Shown: positions 50,283 to 61,518, counted from the stretch's first letter. The stretch: DNA of 64,000 nucleotides from Salinarimonas soli (GCF_008386575.1 NZ_VUOA01000024.1:1-64000), one strand, 5' to 3'. The notes: generated from the letters alone by a model not told the origin. Program-made: numbers and translations.

Positions 50283-52961
50283 ATGTCGGCTGCGCCGGGT
50301 GCCGCGCTCTCCGACACCTGCCCCGCCGGAGGCGGGATGGCGGCCCGGATTCGCGGGCACGATTGGGCCGCGACCCCGCTGGGCCCCCTCCCGTCGTGGC
50401 CGTCCACCTTGCGCTCGGCTCTCGACCTGTGCCTCAGCGCCGCCTTCCCCACGGCGGTCTATTGGGGGCCTGATCTGCGCCTCTTCTACAACGACGCCTG
50501 GGCGCCGATCCCCGCCGAGCGCCACCCCTGGGCCCTCGGCCGCCCGGCCGTCGAGGTCTGGAGCGACATCTGGGAGGTGGTGGGGCCGCAGTTCCGGCAC
50601 GTGCTGGAGACCGGCGAGGGCTTCTCCACCTTCGAGCAGATGCTGCCCATCCGCCGCGGCGGGCGGGTCCAGGAGACCTTCTGGAACTACAGCCTCACTC
50701 CCATCCGGGGCGAGGACGGCACCGTGACGGGCGTGCTCAACCAGGGCCACGAGATCACGGACCAGGTCCATGCCACCCGGCGCCAGGCCTTCCGCCTCGA
50801 CCTGGAGCGGCGCCTGCGCGACATCGGCGAGCCCGACGACGTGATCGCGACCGCGCAGGCGCTCCTCGGCGAGCATCTGGGCGCGAACCGCGTGGGCTAC
50901 GGCGAGGTCGACGCCGGGGCGCTCCGCTACTTCACCACCACGAACAACTGGACGGACGGCACCGTCCCCCCGCGGCACGGCACCCACGACCTGGAGGCCT
51001 TCGGGCCGGAGATCCTGGGCGCCCTGCGCCGGGGCGAGACCCTCGTCATCGACGACGTGCGCGCCGATCCCCGCACCGCTATGCCCCGTGCCGTGGCCGC
51101 CTTCGCGGCGATCGAGACGGCGTCGGTGGTGACGAGCACGCTCCTCAAGAACGGACGCATGCAGGCGGCGCTCTACGTGCATGCCCGCGAGCCCCGCTCC
51201 TGGGCCCGGGGCGACGTCGCCCTCGTCGAGGAGGTGGCGGAGCGCATCTGGAGCGCCGTCGAGCGCGCCAACGCGGAGGCCGCGCTTCGCACGAGCGAGG
51301 AGCGCTACCGCTCGCTCGTGGAGGCCACCGCGGCCATCGTGTGGGACGCGCCCGCGAGCGGCGCCTTCGAGGAGCCCCAGCCGCACTGGTCCGCCTTCAC
51401 GGGCCAGAGCTGGGACGAGCTCAAGGGCCACGGCTTCCTCGACGCCATCCATCCCGAGGACCGGGACCGGGTCGCGGATCTCTGGGCGCGGGCGGTCGAG
51501 ACCCGCTCGCCCTACGAGGCCGAGTACCGCCTGCGCCGCCGCGACGGCGCCTACCGCCACATGCTGGCCCGCGCCGTGCCGATCCCCGACAAGAGCGGCG
51601 CCGTGGGCAGCTGGATCGGCAGCCACACCGACGTCCACGACCTGCGCGTCGCCGAGGCCGAGCTGCGCCGCCTCAACGAGACGCTGGAGACGCAGGTCGA
51701 CAACCGGACCGCCGAGCTCCTCAAGGCCGAGGAGGCCCTGCGCCAGGCGCAGAAGATGGAGGCGATCGGCCAGCTCACGGGCGGCGTGGCGCACGACTTC
51801 AACAATCTTCTCACCGTGGTGACGGGCAGCCTCGACATCGCCCGCCGCAGCCTCGCGGCAGGGGACGAGGCCCGCACGCAGCGCCTCATCGACAACGCCC
51901 TCAAGGGCGCGCAGCGCGCCGCCGCCCTGACCCAGCGGCTGCTCGCCTTCTCCCGGCGCCAGCCGCTCGCCCCCCGCGCCGTCGACGTCAACGAGCTCGT
52001 CACGAGCATGGGGGCCGATCTCCTGGCGCGCACGCTCGGCGAGGCGATCCACCTCGAGACGGACGCGGCGCTCGACCTGTGGCCCGCCGTCGCCGACCCC
52101 AACCAGCTCGAGAACGCGATCCTCAACCTCGCGGTGAACGGGCGCGACGCCATGGCCGAGCGCGCCGAGGCCCGCCTCACCATCCGCACCGCCAACCGCG
52201 AGATCGACGCCGGCATCGCCGCCGCGGCCGGGATCGCCCCGGGGCGCTACGTGGAGATCGCCGTCTCGGACACGGGGGCTGGCATCCCGCCCGAGGCCAT
52301 GACCCGGATCTTCGAGCCCTTCTACACCACCAAGGAGCAGGGCAAGGGCACGGGGCTTGGCCTTCCCACGGTGTTCGGCTTCATGAAGCAGAGCGGCGGC
52401 ACCGTGCTCATCGACAGCGTGGTGGGCTCCGGCACGACCGTGAAGCTCTTGCTGCCCGTCGCCGAGACCAAGCCCGCCGCCGTTCCCGTCGCGCGCCAGG
52501 GGCTGGCTCAGGGCGTGGCCGAGGACGTGCGCCGGGCCGACGGCGGCCCCCTCACCGTGCTCGTGGTCGAGGACCAGGAGGCCGTGGGCGACCTCGCCGA
52601 GGCGGTGCTCGTGGATGCCGGCTACCGGGTCCTGCGCGCGCCCGACGGTCCCCGCGCCCTGGCGATCCTCGCCGACCCGGCCGGCGCGGAGGTGGGCCTC
52701 CTGTTCTCCGACGTGGTGATGCCCGGCGGCATGAGCGGGCTCGACCTCGCCCGCGAGGTCGGCCGGCGCCGCCCGGACCTGCCCGTCCTGCTCACCACGG
52801 GCTATGCCCACGCCTCGCTCGGCCTGCACGGCGACGCGAGCCGCGGCGCCGAGTACCCGGTGCTCGACAAGCCCTACCGCCGCTACGATCTCCTGGCGAA
52901 GGTGCGCGACGTGCTCGGCGACCAGGCGGCGCCCGCGCGCTCCTGGCGCTCGACCGGGTGA
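50283..52961 (+). CDS. soluble hybrid sensor kinase: PAS-GAF-PAS-HisKA-HATPase-REC
   Basis: 892 aa without transmembrane helices. A PAS-like segment (WAATPLGPLPSWPSTLRSALDLCL...FPTAVYWGPDLRLFYNDAW, residues ~28-160) is followed by GAF (~168-330), PAS (~338-460), a coiled coil, HisKA with His504 ([13 protein letters not shown]), HATPase (DTGAGIPPEAM, GTGLGLPTVFGFM) and a C-terminal receiver with Asp810 (LLFSDVVMPGGMSG). The N-terminal module recurs in many rhizobial kinases. First of two same-strand kinase genes, the next starting 115 bp later. Confidence 0.92.
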   Translation: MSAAPGAALSDTCPAGGGMAARIRGHDWAATPLGPLPSWPSTLRSALDLCLSAAFPTAVYWGPDLRLFYNDAWAPIPAERHPWALGRPAVEVWSDIWEVVGPQFRHVLETGEGFSTFEQMLPIRRGGRVQETFWNYSLTPIRGEDGTVTGVLNQGHEITDQVHATRRQAFRLDLERRLRDIGEPDDVIATAQALLGEHLGANRVGYGEVDAGALRYFTTTNNWTDGTVPPRHGTHDLEAFGPEILGALRRGETLVIDDVRADPRTAMPRAVAAFAAIETASVVTSTLLKNGRMQAALYVHAREPRSWARGDVALVEEVAERIWSAVERANAEAALRTSEERYRSLVEATAAIVWDAPASGAFEEPQPHWSAFTGQSWDELKGHGFLDAIHPEDRDRVADLWARAVETRSPYEAEYRLRRRDGAYRHMLARAVPIPDKSGAVGSWIGSHTDVHDLRVAEAELRRLNETLETQVDNRTAELLKAEEALRQAQKMEAIGQLTGGVAHDFNNLLTVVTGSLDIARRSLAAGDEARTQRLIDNALKGAQRAAALTQRLLAFSRRQPLAPRAVDVNELVTSMGADLLARTLGEAIHLETDAALDLWPAVADPNQLENAILNLAVNGRDAMAERAEARLTIRTANREIDAGIAAAAGIAPGRYVEIAVSDTGAGIPPEAMTRIFEPFYTTKEQGKGTGLGLPTVFGFMKQSGGTVLIDSVVGSGTTVKLLLPVAETKPAAVPVARQGLAQGVAEDVRRADGGPLTVLVVEDQEAVGDLAEAVLVDAGYRVLRAPDGPRALAILADPAGAEVGLLFSDVVMPGGMSGLDLAREVGRRRPDLPVLLTTGYAHASLGLHGDASRGAEYPVLDKPYRRYDLLAKVRDVLGDQAAPARSWRSTG

Positions 52962-53076
52962 CGGGCCGGACGGCCTTGCCCGGTGGGGCCGGGGCATGGC
53001 ATCGAAGGGCTTGGAACGAGGAGCCGCGGGACGGGCTCCGGGCGCGAGAGGCGCCGCAGGGGAGAAGGCAGGCGTG

Positions 53077-54900
53077 ATGGACGACGAGACCGCCAAGGAC
53101 AACCGCCCGCCCCATAGCGGGGACGGCGAGCCCTATGCCGAGAGCGTCGACCGCACATCGGGCAAGGGCCAAAGCGAGGGCGTGCCCGCCGCCGGCCTGC
53201 CCGACGAGAGCTCCTACTCGCCCACCGGCGGCCCTGGCGTCCTGCACTGGCAGGAGGGCACGATCACCCGGCCCGGCCTCGACGATCGCGGGGGCGTGTT
53301 CTTCGCCGCGATCGAGATGACGCGCATGCCCATGATCCTCACGGATCCCAACAGGCCCGACAACCCCATCGCCTTCGCCAACCGCGCCTTCCTCGACCTC
53401 ACGGGTTATGCCGAGGACGAGGTGGTGGGGCGCAATTGCCGCTTCCTCCAGGGCGCGCAGACCAATCCCGACACCGTGTCCGAGCTGCGCGACGCGGTGC
53501 TCGCCAAGCGCGCGATCTCGACCGAGATCCTGAACTACAAGCGCGACGGAACGCCGTTCTGGAACGCGGTGTTCGTGGGGCCCGTCTTCGACCGGGGCGG
53601 CAAGCTTCTCTACTTCTTCGCCTCGCAGCTCGACGTCACCCGCCGGCGCAGCAGCGAGCAGGCGTTCCGGCAGGCGCAGAAGATGGAGGCGATCGGCCAG
53701 CTCACCGCCGGGCTCGCGCACGACTTCAACAACCTCCTGCAGGTGGTCGAGGGCAACCTCGAGATCGTGGCCGACGATCCCCTGACCGACCGTCAGCGCC
53801 GGGCGCTCGACACCGCGATGCGGTCTGTCGAGCGGGGCTCGCGGCTCACCCGCCAGCTCCTCGCCTTCGCGCGCCGCACGCGCCTGGAGCCCAAGCCCAT
53901 CAACCTCAACGCCCTCTTCATCGAGTTCGGGGACATGCTCTCCTCGACGCTCGGGTCGTCGGTGGAGCTCGTCCTCAACCTGAAGCAGCGCCTGCCCGCC
54001 TGCCTCGTCGACCCGACCCATCTGGAGATGGCGCTCCTCAACGTGCTCATCAACGCCCGCGACGCGCTGGGCCCCAAGGGCGGCGTGGTCACGGCCTCGA
54101 CGGAGCTCGTGCGCCTCGACGCCGACACGGAGGCGCACGAGCTGCCGCCGGGCGAGTACATCGCCCTCTCGGTGCGCGACGAGGGCCCGGGAATGCCCCC
54201 CCGCGTGCTGGAGCGCGCGACCGAGCCGTTCTTCACCACCAAGGAGGTGGGCAAGGGCACGGGCCTCGGCCTCGCGATGGTCCAGGGCTTCGTGCAGCAA
54301 TCGCGCGGGCGCCTGGAGCTCGACAGCACGCCGGGCCGGGGCACCACGGTGCGGATGCTGTTTCCCACCACCGCCCAGGCGGAGGCGCTCGCCGCCGAGT
54401 CCCGGTCGCCGGCGTCCACGGGCCGCGCGCTGCAGGACGATCCCCGCGGCATGGCGGAGACGATCCTCGTGGTGGAGGACAGCGACGACGTGCTCGATCT
54501 CGCCCGCAACCACCTGTCCAATCTCGGCTACACGGTGCTCACGGCGCGCAGCGGCGAGGAGGCGCTCGCGGCCTACGAGGCGGCGGGCGGCCATGTCGAC
54601 ATCCTGTTCACCGACATCGCCATGCCGGGCGGGATCAACGGCCTCGTCCTCGCCCAGCGCCTGCGCGAGCGCCAGCCCGGCCTGCCCGTCCTGCTCACCA
54701 CGGGCTACAACGACGAGCTCGTGACCGACGGGCCCGGCGCGCCCGGCATGGACGTCCTGGGCAAGCCCTATCGCCGCTCGGAGCTCGCCGACCGGGTGCG
54801 GGCGGCCCTGAACCAGGCGGCGGCCCGGCACGCCCGGGGCGAGACCGTCGAGGCGCCCCGGCGCCAGCCCCGCCAGCCCAACCCCGCCGCCGAGGGCTGA
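53077..54900 (+). CDS. LOV-domain blue-light histidine kinase with C-terminal receiver
   Basis: 607 aa. A disordered N-terminus (~1-55) precedes the LOV domain (~70-190), with the flavin-adduct Cys121 in the canonical GRNCRFLQG. Asn and Gln partners are also recognisable (NPDTVSELRDAV, NYKRDGTPFWNAVFVGPV). Then HisKA with His215 ([13 protein letters not shown]), HATPase (DEGPGMPPRVL, GTGLGLAMVQGF) and a receiver with Asp513 (LFTDIAMPGG). Expected to respond to blue light through a flavin-cysteinyl adduct. Start chosen at the ATG at 53077; an upstream in-frame ATG at 52996 is weaker. Confidence 0.94.
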   Translation: MDDETAKDNRPPHSGDGEPYAESVDRTSGKGQSEGVPAAGLPDESSYSPTGGPGVLHWQEGTITRPGLDDRGGVFFAAIEMTRMPMILTDPNRPDNPIAFANRAFLDLTGYAEDEVVGRNCRFLQGAQTNPDTVSELRDAVLAKRAISTEILNYKRDGTPFWNAVFVGPVFDRGGKLLYFFASQLDVTRRRSSEQAFRQAQKMEAIGQLTAGLAHDFNNLLQVVEGNLEIVADDPLTDRQRRALDTAMRSVERGSRLTRQLLAFARRTRLEPKPINLNALFIEFGDMLSSTLGSSVELVLNLKQRLPACLVDPTHLEMALLNVLINARDALGPKGGVVTASTELVRLDADTEAHELPPGEYIALSVRDEGPGMPPRVLERATEPFFTTKEVGKGTGLGLAMVQGFVQQSRGRLELDSTPGRGTTVRMLFPTTAQAEALAAESRSPASTGRALQDDPRGMAETILVVEDSDDVLDLARNHLSNLGYTVLTARSGEEALAAYEAAGGHVDILFTDIAMPGGINGLVLAQRLRERQPGLPVLLTTGYNDELVTDGPGAPGMDVLGKPYRRSELADRVRAALNQAAARHARGETVEAPRRQPRQPNPAAEG

Positions 54901-54904
54901 GTCC

Positions 54905-57900
54905 CTAGCGCGGGCGGCGCGACGCGATGCGCCGCAGGACCCGGGAGAGCTCCTCCACGGCATAGGGCTTCTGCACGAGCTCGAAGCCGTGGCGGCCCTC
55001 CTCGGCCAGCACGTGGCTGTAGCCGGAGGTCAGGATCACGGGCAGGTCCGGGTGCCGACGCCGGATCTCCTGCCCAAGCTCGACGCCGCTCATGCCGGGC
55101 ATCACCACGTCGGTGAACACCACGTCGAAGCCGTCGGGGGCGGCGGCGAGGAGGCGCAGGGCCTCGTCGGCATTGGCGGCCCAGGTGGTCTCGTAGCCGA
55201 GATCCTCCAGGAGCTGGGTCGAGAACCGGCCCACGTCCACGTTGTCCTCCACCACGAGCACCCGGCGGCCCCGCCCCGCCTCGGGGGCGTCCGCGGCAGG
55301 CCCGCTCGCCTCCGGCGCGGGCGCGGTCTCGACGCGCGGCAGGTAGAGAATGAAGGTGGTGCCCTCCCCCACCCGGCTCTCCACCGCCACGTCGCCCCCC
55401 GACTGCTTGGCGAAACCGTAGACCTGCGACAATCCCAGGCCCGTGCCCTTGCCCACCTCCTTCGTGGTGAAGAACGGCTCGAAGATGTGCGGCAGCTTGT
55501 CGGGCGCGATGCCCGCGCCCGTGTCGGTGACGGAGACCGCCACGAAGGCGCCCGGCCCGCCCGCGTGCCCCCGCAGGGCCGGCATCTCCTCCACCGCCCG
55601 GATGCCGATCGTGAGCGTGCCCTCCCCGTCCATGGCGTCCCGGGCGTTCACGGCCATGTTGACGAGCGCCGTGTCGAACTGCGTAACGTCGGCCTCGGCG
55701 AAGCAGCGCTCGCAGGCCGCGTCCGTCGCGATGCGGATCCGGCCGCCCACGATGGTGCGCACCATGTCGTCGATCCCGCCGAGCCGCGCGGAGACGTCGA
55801 ACACCTCGGGCTTGAGCGCCTGGCGGCGGGCGAAGGCGAGAAGCTGGCCCGTGAGCTTCGAGGCCCGGTCCACCGTGTCGGAGATCGCGTCCACGTAGCG
55901 CCGGCGCCGGTCCTCGGGGAGGTCGCGGCGGCGCAGGAAATCCGTGGAGGAGCGGATGATCGTCAGCAGGTTGTTGAAATCGTGCGCCACGCCCCCGGTG
56001 AGCTGGCCGATGGCCTCCATCTTCTGCGCCTGGCGCAGGGCGGCCTCCGCCCGGGCGAGATCGCCCGTGCGCTCGACGATCCCCGCCTCCAGGGTGGCGT
56101 TGAGGCGGCGCAGCCCGTCCTGGGCCGCGATGCGGGCGGTCTCGTCGCGCAGCGTCAGGACCGCGCCCACCCGTTCCCCCTCGGGCGTGACAATCGGGCG
56201 GGCGCTGCCCACCGCGATCACCTCGGGCCCGCCGGGCCGCCGGATGCGCCAGAGGGCGTCCTCCACGGTCTCGCCCCGCACCGCCCGCGCCAGGGGCAGG
56301 CTGTCGCTCGGATAGGGCAGGCCGTCGTCCGTGAACAGGTGGTAGCTCTCGGCGTAGGCCTCGGGCGCCACATGGAGGCTCGAGACCCCGTGCAGGCGGG
56401 CGGCCGCCTCGTTGACGAACACGATCCGGCCGGCTGCGTCCGTCACGACGACGCCCTCGGCGAGCTGGGCCAGGATGGCGGAGGTCCGGGCCGCCTCGCG
56501 CTCGGCCTCGAGCCGCGACTCGTGCAGCGCGATCTCCGCCGCCTTGCGCTCGCTCACGTCGAGCACCACCCCCACGTAGCGGGAGGGCCGGCCGGCGTCG
56601 TCGCGGTGGATCTCGGCGCGCAGCATGAGCCAGCGATGGCGCCCGTCGGGCCCGACATAGCGGTATTCCACCTCCGCGAACCGCTCGCCTCGCGCCACGA
56701 GCTCCCGGCCGAGCGCCTGCAGGCGCTCGCGCTCGCCAGGATAGTAATGGGCCCGCAGCTCCTCGGCCGTGGGCGTGGCGTCCAGAGGGAAGCCGAGCAG
56801 CCGGTTCAGCTCGGGGGAGGAGGTGACCGTGTCGGTGGCGAGATCGAGCTCCCACACGGCCATGCGCCCGGCCTCGATGGCGAGCCGGAGGCGGCGTTCG
56901 CTCTCCGAGAGCGCCGCCTCGGCCTGCGTGCGCTCGATGGCGGAGGCCGCGCATTGGGCGAGCTGGATGACGATGGCCTCGTCGGCGTCGTCGAAGTCGC
57001 CTTCCATCTTGTCGGAGAGCTGGATCAGCCCGAGATTGCGCCCGTCGGCGCCGACGAGCGCCGACGCGAGCCAGCCCCGCATGGGCGGATGCGCGCCCGC
57101 CTGCCCGCCGAAGCCCCGCCAGCGCGGATGCGCCTCGATCTCGGCCTGGGTGAGCCTGACGGTCCGGTTGCCCTCGCAGACCCAGGCATAGATGCCCGAT
57201 CCGTCCGTGACCCCGGCATAGGATCGCCAGGGCGCATAGGCCTCCGAGAGCGAGACCGCGTTGATGGCCTGCGACCAGTCGGGGCCTCGGGTGAGGCTGC
57301 ACACGGCCAGATGCGCCCCGATGATGGTGCGGGCCGCGTCCGTGATCGCCTGGAGGGTGGTCGGCAGGTCCCGCGCGCCCATGACCGAGCGCGCGGCGTC
57401 GGCGAGCGCCTTCATCTGCTCCAGGCGCCGGATGCGGTTGCGCCCCGCATGGAGCTGCTCGGTCCGGTCGCGCACGATCTTCAGGAAGCCCCGGGTGCCG
57501 CCGCCGGGGCCATTCAGCGGCATCATGAGGCCGCTCACCCAGCGGCGCGAGCCGTCCTTGTGCAGGTGCCAGCGCTCGTCGACCGCGCGCCCCTGCGCCG
57601 AGGCGTCGTCCATCTCGGCCTCGGGCGCTCCTGCCTCCCGGTCCTCTGGCGTGAAGATCATCCGGGCATCCTCGCCCACGGCCTCCGCTTCGCTCCAGCC
57701 GAAGAGACGCCGGGCGCCCTCGTTCCAGCCGGTGACCCGGCCCTCAAGATCCGTGGTGAGGATCGCGAACGCCGTGGCGCTCTCCAGCACCAGGGCCTCG
57801 CCCGGCTCGTCGCGCGCCTCCTTCAGCGCGGCGACCTGCGCCCGCAAGACGGTATTCTCGGCCCGCAGCGCCTCGAGATCGTCGCCGGAGGGATGATCGC

Positions 57901-57907
57901 GCGGCAT
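54905..57907 (-). CDS. large soluble hybrid sensor kinase: PAS-GAF-PAS-PAS-HisKA-HATPase-REC
   Basis: 1000 aa. PAS (~40-160, [25 protein letters not shown]), GAF (~175-330), PAS (~335-455, [24 protein letters not shown]), PAS (~470-600, [24 protein letters not shown]), HisKA with His642, HATPase ([24 protein letters not shown]) and a receiver with Asp933 ([14 protein letters not shown]). The stop lies four bases from the stop of the LOV kinase on the other strand. The receivers of this and the two neighbouring kinases share the same xDxxMPG style, suggesting duplication. Confidence 0.92.
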   Translation of the reverse strand: MPRDHPSGDDLEALRAENTVLRAQVAALKEARDEPGEALVLESATAFAILTTDLEGRVTGWNEGARRLFGWSEAEAVGEDARMIFTPEDREAGAPEAEMDDASAQGRAVDERWHLHKDGSRRWVSGLMMPLNGPGGGTRGFLKIVRDRTEQLHAGRNRIRRLEQMKALADAARSVMGARDLPTTLQAITDAARTIIGAHLAVCSLTRGPDWSQAINAVSLSEAYAPWRSYAGVTDGSGIYAWVCEGNRTVRLTQAEIEAHPRWRGFGGQAGAHPPMRGWLASALVGADGRNLGLIQLSDKMEGDFDDADEAIVIQLAQCAASAIERTQAEAALSESERRLRLAIEAGRMAVWELDLATDTVTSSPELNRLLGFPLDATPTAEELRAHYYPGERERLQALGRELVARGERFAEVEYRYVGPDGRHRWLMLRAEIHRDDAGRPSRYVGVVLDVSERKAAEIALHESRLEAEREAARTSAILAQLAEGVVVTDAAGRIVFVNEAAARLHGVSSLHVAPEAYAESYHLFTDDGLPYPSDSLPLARAVRGETVEDALWRIRRPGGPEVIAVGSARPIVTPEGERVGAVLTLRDETARIAAQDGLRRLNATLEAGIVERTGDLARAEAALRQAQKMEAIGQLTGGVAHDFNNLLTIIRSSTDFLRRRDLPEDRRRRYVDAISDTVDRASKLTGQLLAFARRQALKPEVFDVSARLGGIDDMVRTIVGGRIRIATDAACERCFAEADVTQFDTALVNMAVNARDAMDGEGTLTIGIRAVEEMPALRGHAGGPGAFVAVSVTDTGAGIAPDKLPHIFEPFFTTKEVGKGTGLGLSQVYGFAKQSGGDVAVESRVGEGTTFILYLPRVETAPAPEASGPAADAPEAGRGRRVLVVEDNVDVGRFSTQLLEDLGYETTWAANADEALRLLAAAPDGFDVVFTDVVMPGMSGVELGQEIRRRHPDLPVILTSGYSHVLAEEGRHGFELVQKPYAVEELSRVLRRIASRRPR

Positions 57908-58148
57908 CGCTCAGCCCCTGGCCCATATGGCCGGCCTGCCCGGGCCGGGTATGCGGAGCGGACCTGCCTGGCGAACCGATGGGAGCGAACGAAACCGGGC
58001 CATCACAGGGCCAACGCGGGGCTTGCCCGAGGGTTGCGGATCATGGGCCCGACGCCCGTATGGTTCCGCCAATAAACGTAGTTTTCATGGATCGTTCCTT
58101 ATGTGGGGCGGGCATCCTGCCCGCTCTCCCTCGCGCCCCGAGCTCCCC

Positions 58149-59834
58149 ATGCTCCGTTCCCTCACGATCCGCGCCAAGCTGATCGGCGCCTTCTCGTTCG
58201 TTGCCGTTCTGACCCTGGCGCTGGGGCTCGTGGCCCTCGACGGCGTGAAAACGCTCACGGCCAGCACCCGCGACATCCAGACGAACTGGCTGCCCAGCGT
58301 GCGGTGGTCGGGAACGCTCAACGCGAACACGAGCGACTACCGGGCCTCGGTGCTCCAGCACGTGGTCAACACGGATCCGCGCGCCATGCAGCGGATCGAG
58401 GACGAGCTGAAGCAGCAGGCCGAGGGGATCGCGCAGGCCCGCAAGACCTACGAGCGGACGATCAGCTCTCCCGAGGAGCAGGCCCTCTACGACGAGTTCG
58501 GCCGGCACTGGTCGGACTTCATCCGCGAGGCCGGCGTCGTCCTCGAGGCCTCGCGCCGCAACCAGACCGAGGCGGCGCAGGACCACTATACCCGCCGGGT
58601 GCAGGGGCCGGCGCATGCGGCGGACGTGGCGCTTGAGAAGATCATTGCCCTCAACCTGAAGGGCGCCGACGCGGCCGGAGCCCAGGCCGAGGCCGCCGAC
58701 GTCTCCACCCGCACCCTCGTGTGGACCATGCTCGGGCTCGCCGTGGCGCTCTCGGCCGTGATGGCGTTTGCGATCGTGCGCACCATCACGGGCGGCATCG
58801 CCTCGGTGGTCGCGCCGATGCAGGCGCTCGCCGCGGGCGATCTCGCCGTGGAGATCCCCTCGCGCGGCGCCCGCACCGAGATCGGCGTCATCGCCGACGC
58901 GGTGCAGGTCTTCAAGGACGCCCTCCTGGAGCGCCGGGCGCTGGAGCAGGAGGCGAAGACCCGGGAGGCGGGCGAGGCCGCGCAGAAGAAGCGCATGATG
59001 AACGAGCTCGCCGCGAGCTTCGAGGCGAAGGTCGGCGGCCTTGTCGAGCACCTCTCGGCCGCCGCGAGCGAGATGGAGGCGACCGCCCGGTCCATGTCGA
59101 CCACCGCCGACGAGACGAACCAGCAATCCGCGGTCGTGGCCGGCTCCGCCGAGGAGACCGCCACCAACGTGCAGGCGGTGGCGACCGCCACGGAGGAGCT
59201 TGCCTCGTCGGCCGGCGAGATCGGCGCCCAGGTGGCGCGCACCACCTCGGCTGCCTCGCGGGCGGTGGAGGACGCGCGGCGGACCAACGAGACCGTCCAG
59301 ACGCTCGCGGCGGGCGCCCAGAAGATCGGCGACGTGGTGAAGCTCATCTCCGACATCGCGGGCCAGACGAACCTTCTCGCGCTCAACGCCACGATCGAGG
59401 CGGCGCGGGCGGGCGAGGCGGGCCGGGGCTTCGCGGTCGTGGCCTCCGAGGTCAAGGCGCTCGCGGGCCAGACCACCCGCGCCACCGACGAGATCGGCAC
59501 GCAGATCGGCGCCATCCAGACCGCGACCGACGAGGCGATCGCCGCGATCCAGACCATCAGCGCCGCCATCGAGAGCATGCACGCGATGGCGCTGAGCGTC
59601 TCGGCGGCGGTGGAGCAGCAGCAGGCGGCCACCCAGGAGATCGCCCGCAACGTCTCGCAAGCCGCGCACGGCACCGAGGGGGTGACCCGCAACATCGCGC
59701 ATGTGCAGAGCGCGGCCCACCACACGGGGAGCGCGGCGACGCAGGTGCTCGCGGCGGCGGGCGAGCTGTCGCGCAACGCCGCGACCCTCTCGCGCGAGGT
59801 GTCGGGCTTCGTGGCGGGCATCCGGGCGGCCTGA
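58149..59834 (+). CDS. methyl-accepting chemotaxis protein
   Basis: 561 aa. N-terminal membrane helix ([22 protein letters not shown]), periplasmic four-helix-bundle sensor (~30-185, [20 protein letters not shown]), second helix ([21 protein letters not shown]), HAMP, and the cytoplasmic signalling hairpin with the conserved tip [20 protein letters not shown] (~410-429). No C-terminal CheR-binding pentapeptide. Start ATG at 58149; the long open frame upstream is not coding-like. Divergent from the 1000-aa kinase. Confidence 0.94.
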   Translation: MLRSLTIRAKLIGAFSFVAVLTLALGLVALDGVKTLTASTRDIQTNWLPSVRWSGTLNANTSDYRASVLQHVVNTDPRAMQRIEDELKQQAEGIAQARKTYERTISSPEEQALYDEFGRHWSDFIREAGVVLEASRRNQTEAAQDHYTRRVQGPAHAADVALEKIIALNLKGADAAGAQAEAADVSTRTLVWTMLGLAVALSAVMAFAIVRTITGGIASVVAPMQALAAGDLAVEIPSRGARTEIGVIADAVQVFKDALLERRALEQEAKTREAGEAAQKKRMMNELAASFEAKVGGLVEHLSAAASEMEATARSMSTTADETNQQSAVVAGSAEETATNVQAVATATEELASSAGEIGAQVARTTSAASRAVEDARRTNETVQTLAAGAQKIGDVVKLISDIAGQTNLLALNATIEAARAGEAGRGFAVVASEVKALAGQTTRATDEIGTQIGAIQTATDEAIAAIQTISAAIESMHAMALSVSAAVEQQQAATQEIARNVSQAAHGTEGVTRNIAHVQSAAHHTGSAATQVLAAAGELSRNAATLSREVSGFVAGIRAA

Positions 59835-59925
59835 GCGGCGGGTTCGCGCAAGGGCAGGCTTGCACGCTTGCCGCTTGGCGGGCGGCCCAGGGTCGGACAA
59901 GCTCTCCGCTTTCCTGGAGTGCCCC

Positions 59926-60627
59926 ATGTCCGACCTCGACGCCTTCCCGATCACCCGCCGCTGGCCCGCCCGCCATCCCGACCGGCTCCAGCTCTATTCC
60001 TGGCCGACGCCCAACGGCGTGAAGGTCTCGATCATGCTGGAGGAGATCGGCCTTCCCTACGAGCCCCACGGGGTGAATATCGGCCAGAACGAGACCTGGG
60101 GGCCGGAGTTCCTGTCCCTCAATCCCAACGGCAAGATCCCCGCGATCCTCGATCCCGACGGCCCCGGCGGCCGGCCTCTCGCGCTGTTCGAGTCCGGGGC
60201 GATCCTCGTCTATCTCGCCGAGAAGACCGGCAAGCTCCTGCCCGCCGATCCCGCACGGCGCTATGAGACGTTGCAGTGGGTGTTCTTCCAGATGGGAGCG
60301 GTGGGGCCGATGTTCGGCCAGCTCGGCTACTTCCACAAGTTCGCGGGCCGGGAGATCGAGGACAAGCGGCCGCTCGAGCGCTACCGCGCCGAGTCGCAGC
60401 GCCTGCTCGGCGTGCTGGAGGGCCGGCTCGCGGGGCGGGACTGGATCATGGACGAGTACTCCATCGCCGACGTCGCGCTCCTGGGCTGGGTGCGGGGGCT
60501 CGTGGAGTTCTACGGGGCGGGCGATCTCGTGGGCTACGGCGAGCTCAAGGCTGTGCCCGCCTGGCTCGCCCGCGGGCTGGCGCGTCCGGCGGTGCAGCGG
60601 GGCCTCGTCATTCCGCCGCGAGCCTGA
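59926..60627 (+). CDS. glutathione S-transferase, YghU/YfcG-like
   Basis: 233 aa. Thioredoxin-like N-terminal half: LYSWPTPNGVKVSIMLEEIGLPYEPHGVNIGQNE, then SLNPNGKIPAILDPDG and the glutathione-binding ESGAILVYLAEK. The helical C-terminal half has WIMDEYSIADVALLGWV. Members of this group are disulfide-bond reductases using glutathione. GGAG lies upstream of the ATG at 59926. Confidence 0.93.
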   Translation: MSDLDAFPITRRWPARHPDRLQLYSWPTPNGVKVSIMLEEIGLPYEPHGVNIGQNETWGPEFLSLNPNGKIPAILDPDGPGGRPLALFESGAILVYLAEKTGKLLPADPARRYETLQWVFFQMGAVGPMFGQLGYFHKFAGREIEDKRPLERYRAESQRLLGVLEGRLAGRDWIMDEYSIADVALLGWVRGLVEFYGAGDLVGYGELKAVPAWLARGLARPAVQRGLVIPPRA

Positions 60628-60630
60628 CGC

Positions 60631-61518
60631 CTAGCGGGCGTCCAGCGCGCCGGCCGTCTCGCGGATCCGCCGCGCCTCGGCCGGCCGTCCCCCGGCCCGG
60701 CTCACCTCGCGCGCGGCGTGCTCGACCCACGCCACGTTGGCTCGCGTCGTGCCCCAGGGCGCGTCCTCCAATCCGACGCGCACATGCCCGCCGCGGGCCG
60801 TTGCGGGTTCGATCAGGGGCGTGACGTCGACGCCGAGGCCCGCCACCATCCAGGGCGCCCCCTTCGCAGCCTCGGCGAGCAGGGCGAGGTGCGCGTCGAG
60901 AAAAGCGGGCCTGGGCGGGGCGCCCCAGGCGAACTCGTCGGAGAACATGAAGCGGTAGACGGGGGTGGGCAGGCGCGGGTGGCGCGCCGCCATGAGGGCG
61001 CCAAGCCGCGTGAAGCCGAGCTCGTAGACTGCGTAGCTCGGGCGGACCCCATGGGCCTCGCAGATCCGCAGGCCCTCCGCGACATGGTCCTCGGGGTTGA
61101 GATAGACGAAACCCGGCTCGCCCCGGGCGGCGTCGAGACGGGTGAAGTTCACGCTGCCGGGATCGACCACCGCCCATTCGACGAGGCCCCGGCGGGCGAG
61201 CTCCGAGAGATGAGCGTAGCGCTCGGCCGCTCCGCGCAGCTCCCCCGCATAGCCCGAGCCCGCGATGGGGATCGTCGGATAGACGATCGCGTCGACCTTC
61301 GAGCGGATGCCCTCGATGATGCGGGCATAGGTTTCCCAGTCGTCGCGCTGGCGCCCGGTCGCCTCGTCGAAGGCGTGGGCGTGCACGATCGCGGCCCCGG
61401 CCCGGGCGCAGGCGATGCCTTCCGCCACGATCTCCGCGACGCCGAGCGGCGCGAGCGGCTGGCGCTCCCGTCCCCAGGGCCCGTTGAGGGCTACCTCGAT
61501 CCAGACGTCCCGTGTCAT
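60631..61518 (-). CDS. BKACE-family (DUF849) 3-keto acid cleavage enzyme
   Basis: 295 aa TIM barrel. The zinc-binding HAHAF takes the place of HIHVR. EWAVVDPGSVNF, HVAEGLRICEAHGVRPSYAVYELG and HVRVGLEDAPWGT are typical. The family condenses beta-keto acids with acetyl-CoA to give acetoacetate plus CoA esters; the exact substrate depends on residues I cannot assign. The His pair carries Ala and Phe instead of Ile and Val, so the subgroup is uncertain. Converges on the GST gene with three bases between stops. Confidence 0.88.
   Translation of the reverse strand: MTRDVWIEVALNGPWGRERQPLAPLGVAEIVAEGIACARAGAAIVHAHAFDEATGRQRDDWETYARIIEGIRSKVDAIVYPTIPIAGSGYAGELRGAAERYAHLSELARRGLVEWAVVDPGSVNFTRLDAARGEPGFVYLNPEDHVAEGLRICEAHGVRPSYAVYELGFTRLGALMAARHPRLPTPVYRFMFSDEFAWGAPPRPAFLDAHLALLAEAAKGAPWMVAGLGVDVTPLIEPATARGGHVRVGLEDAPWGTTRANVAWVEHAAREVSRAGGRPAEARRIRETAGALDAR

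Noticed and set aside
50262-53102. 946-codon minus-strand frame opposite the PAS-GAF kinase
   Set aside because: Low-complexity Arg/Ala/Gly/Glu translation, no motifs, and it covers the kinase gene fully.
54989-58075. 1028-codon plus-strand frame opposite the 1000-aa kinase
   Set aside because: Mirror of a kinase gene with all catalytic motifs; no domain in this frame.
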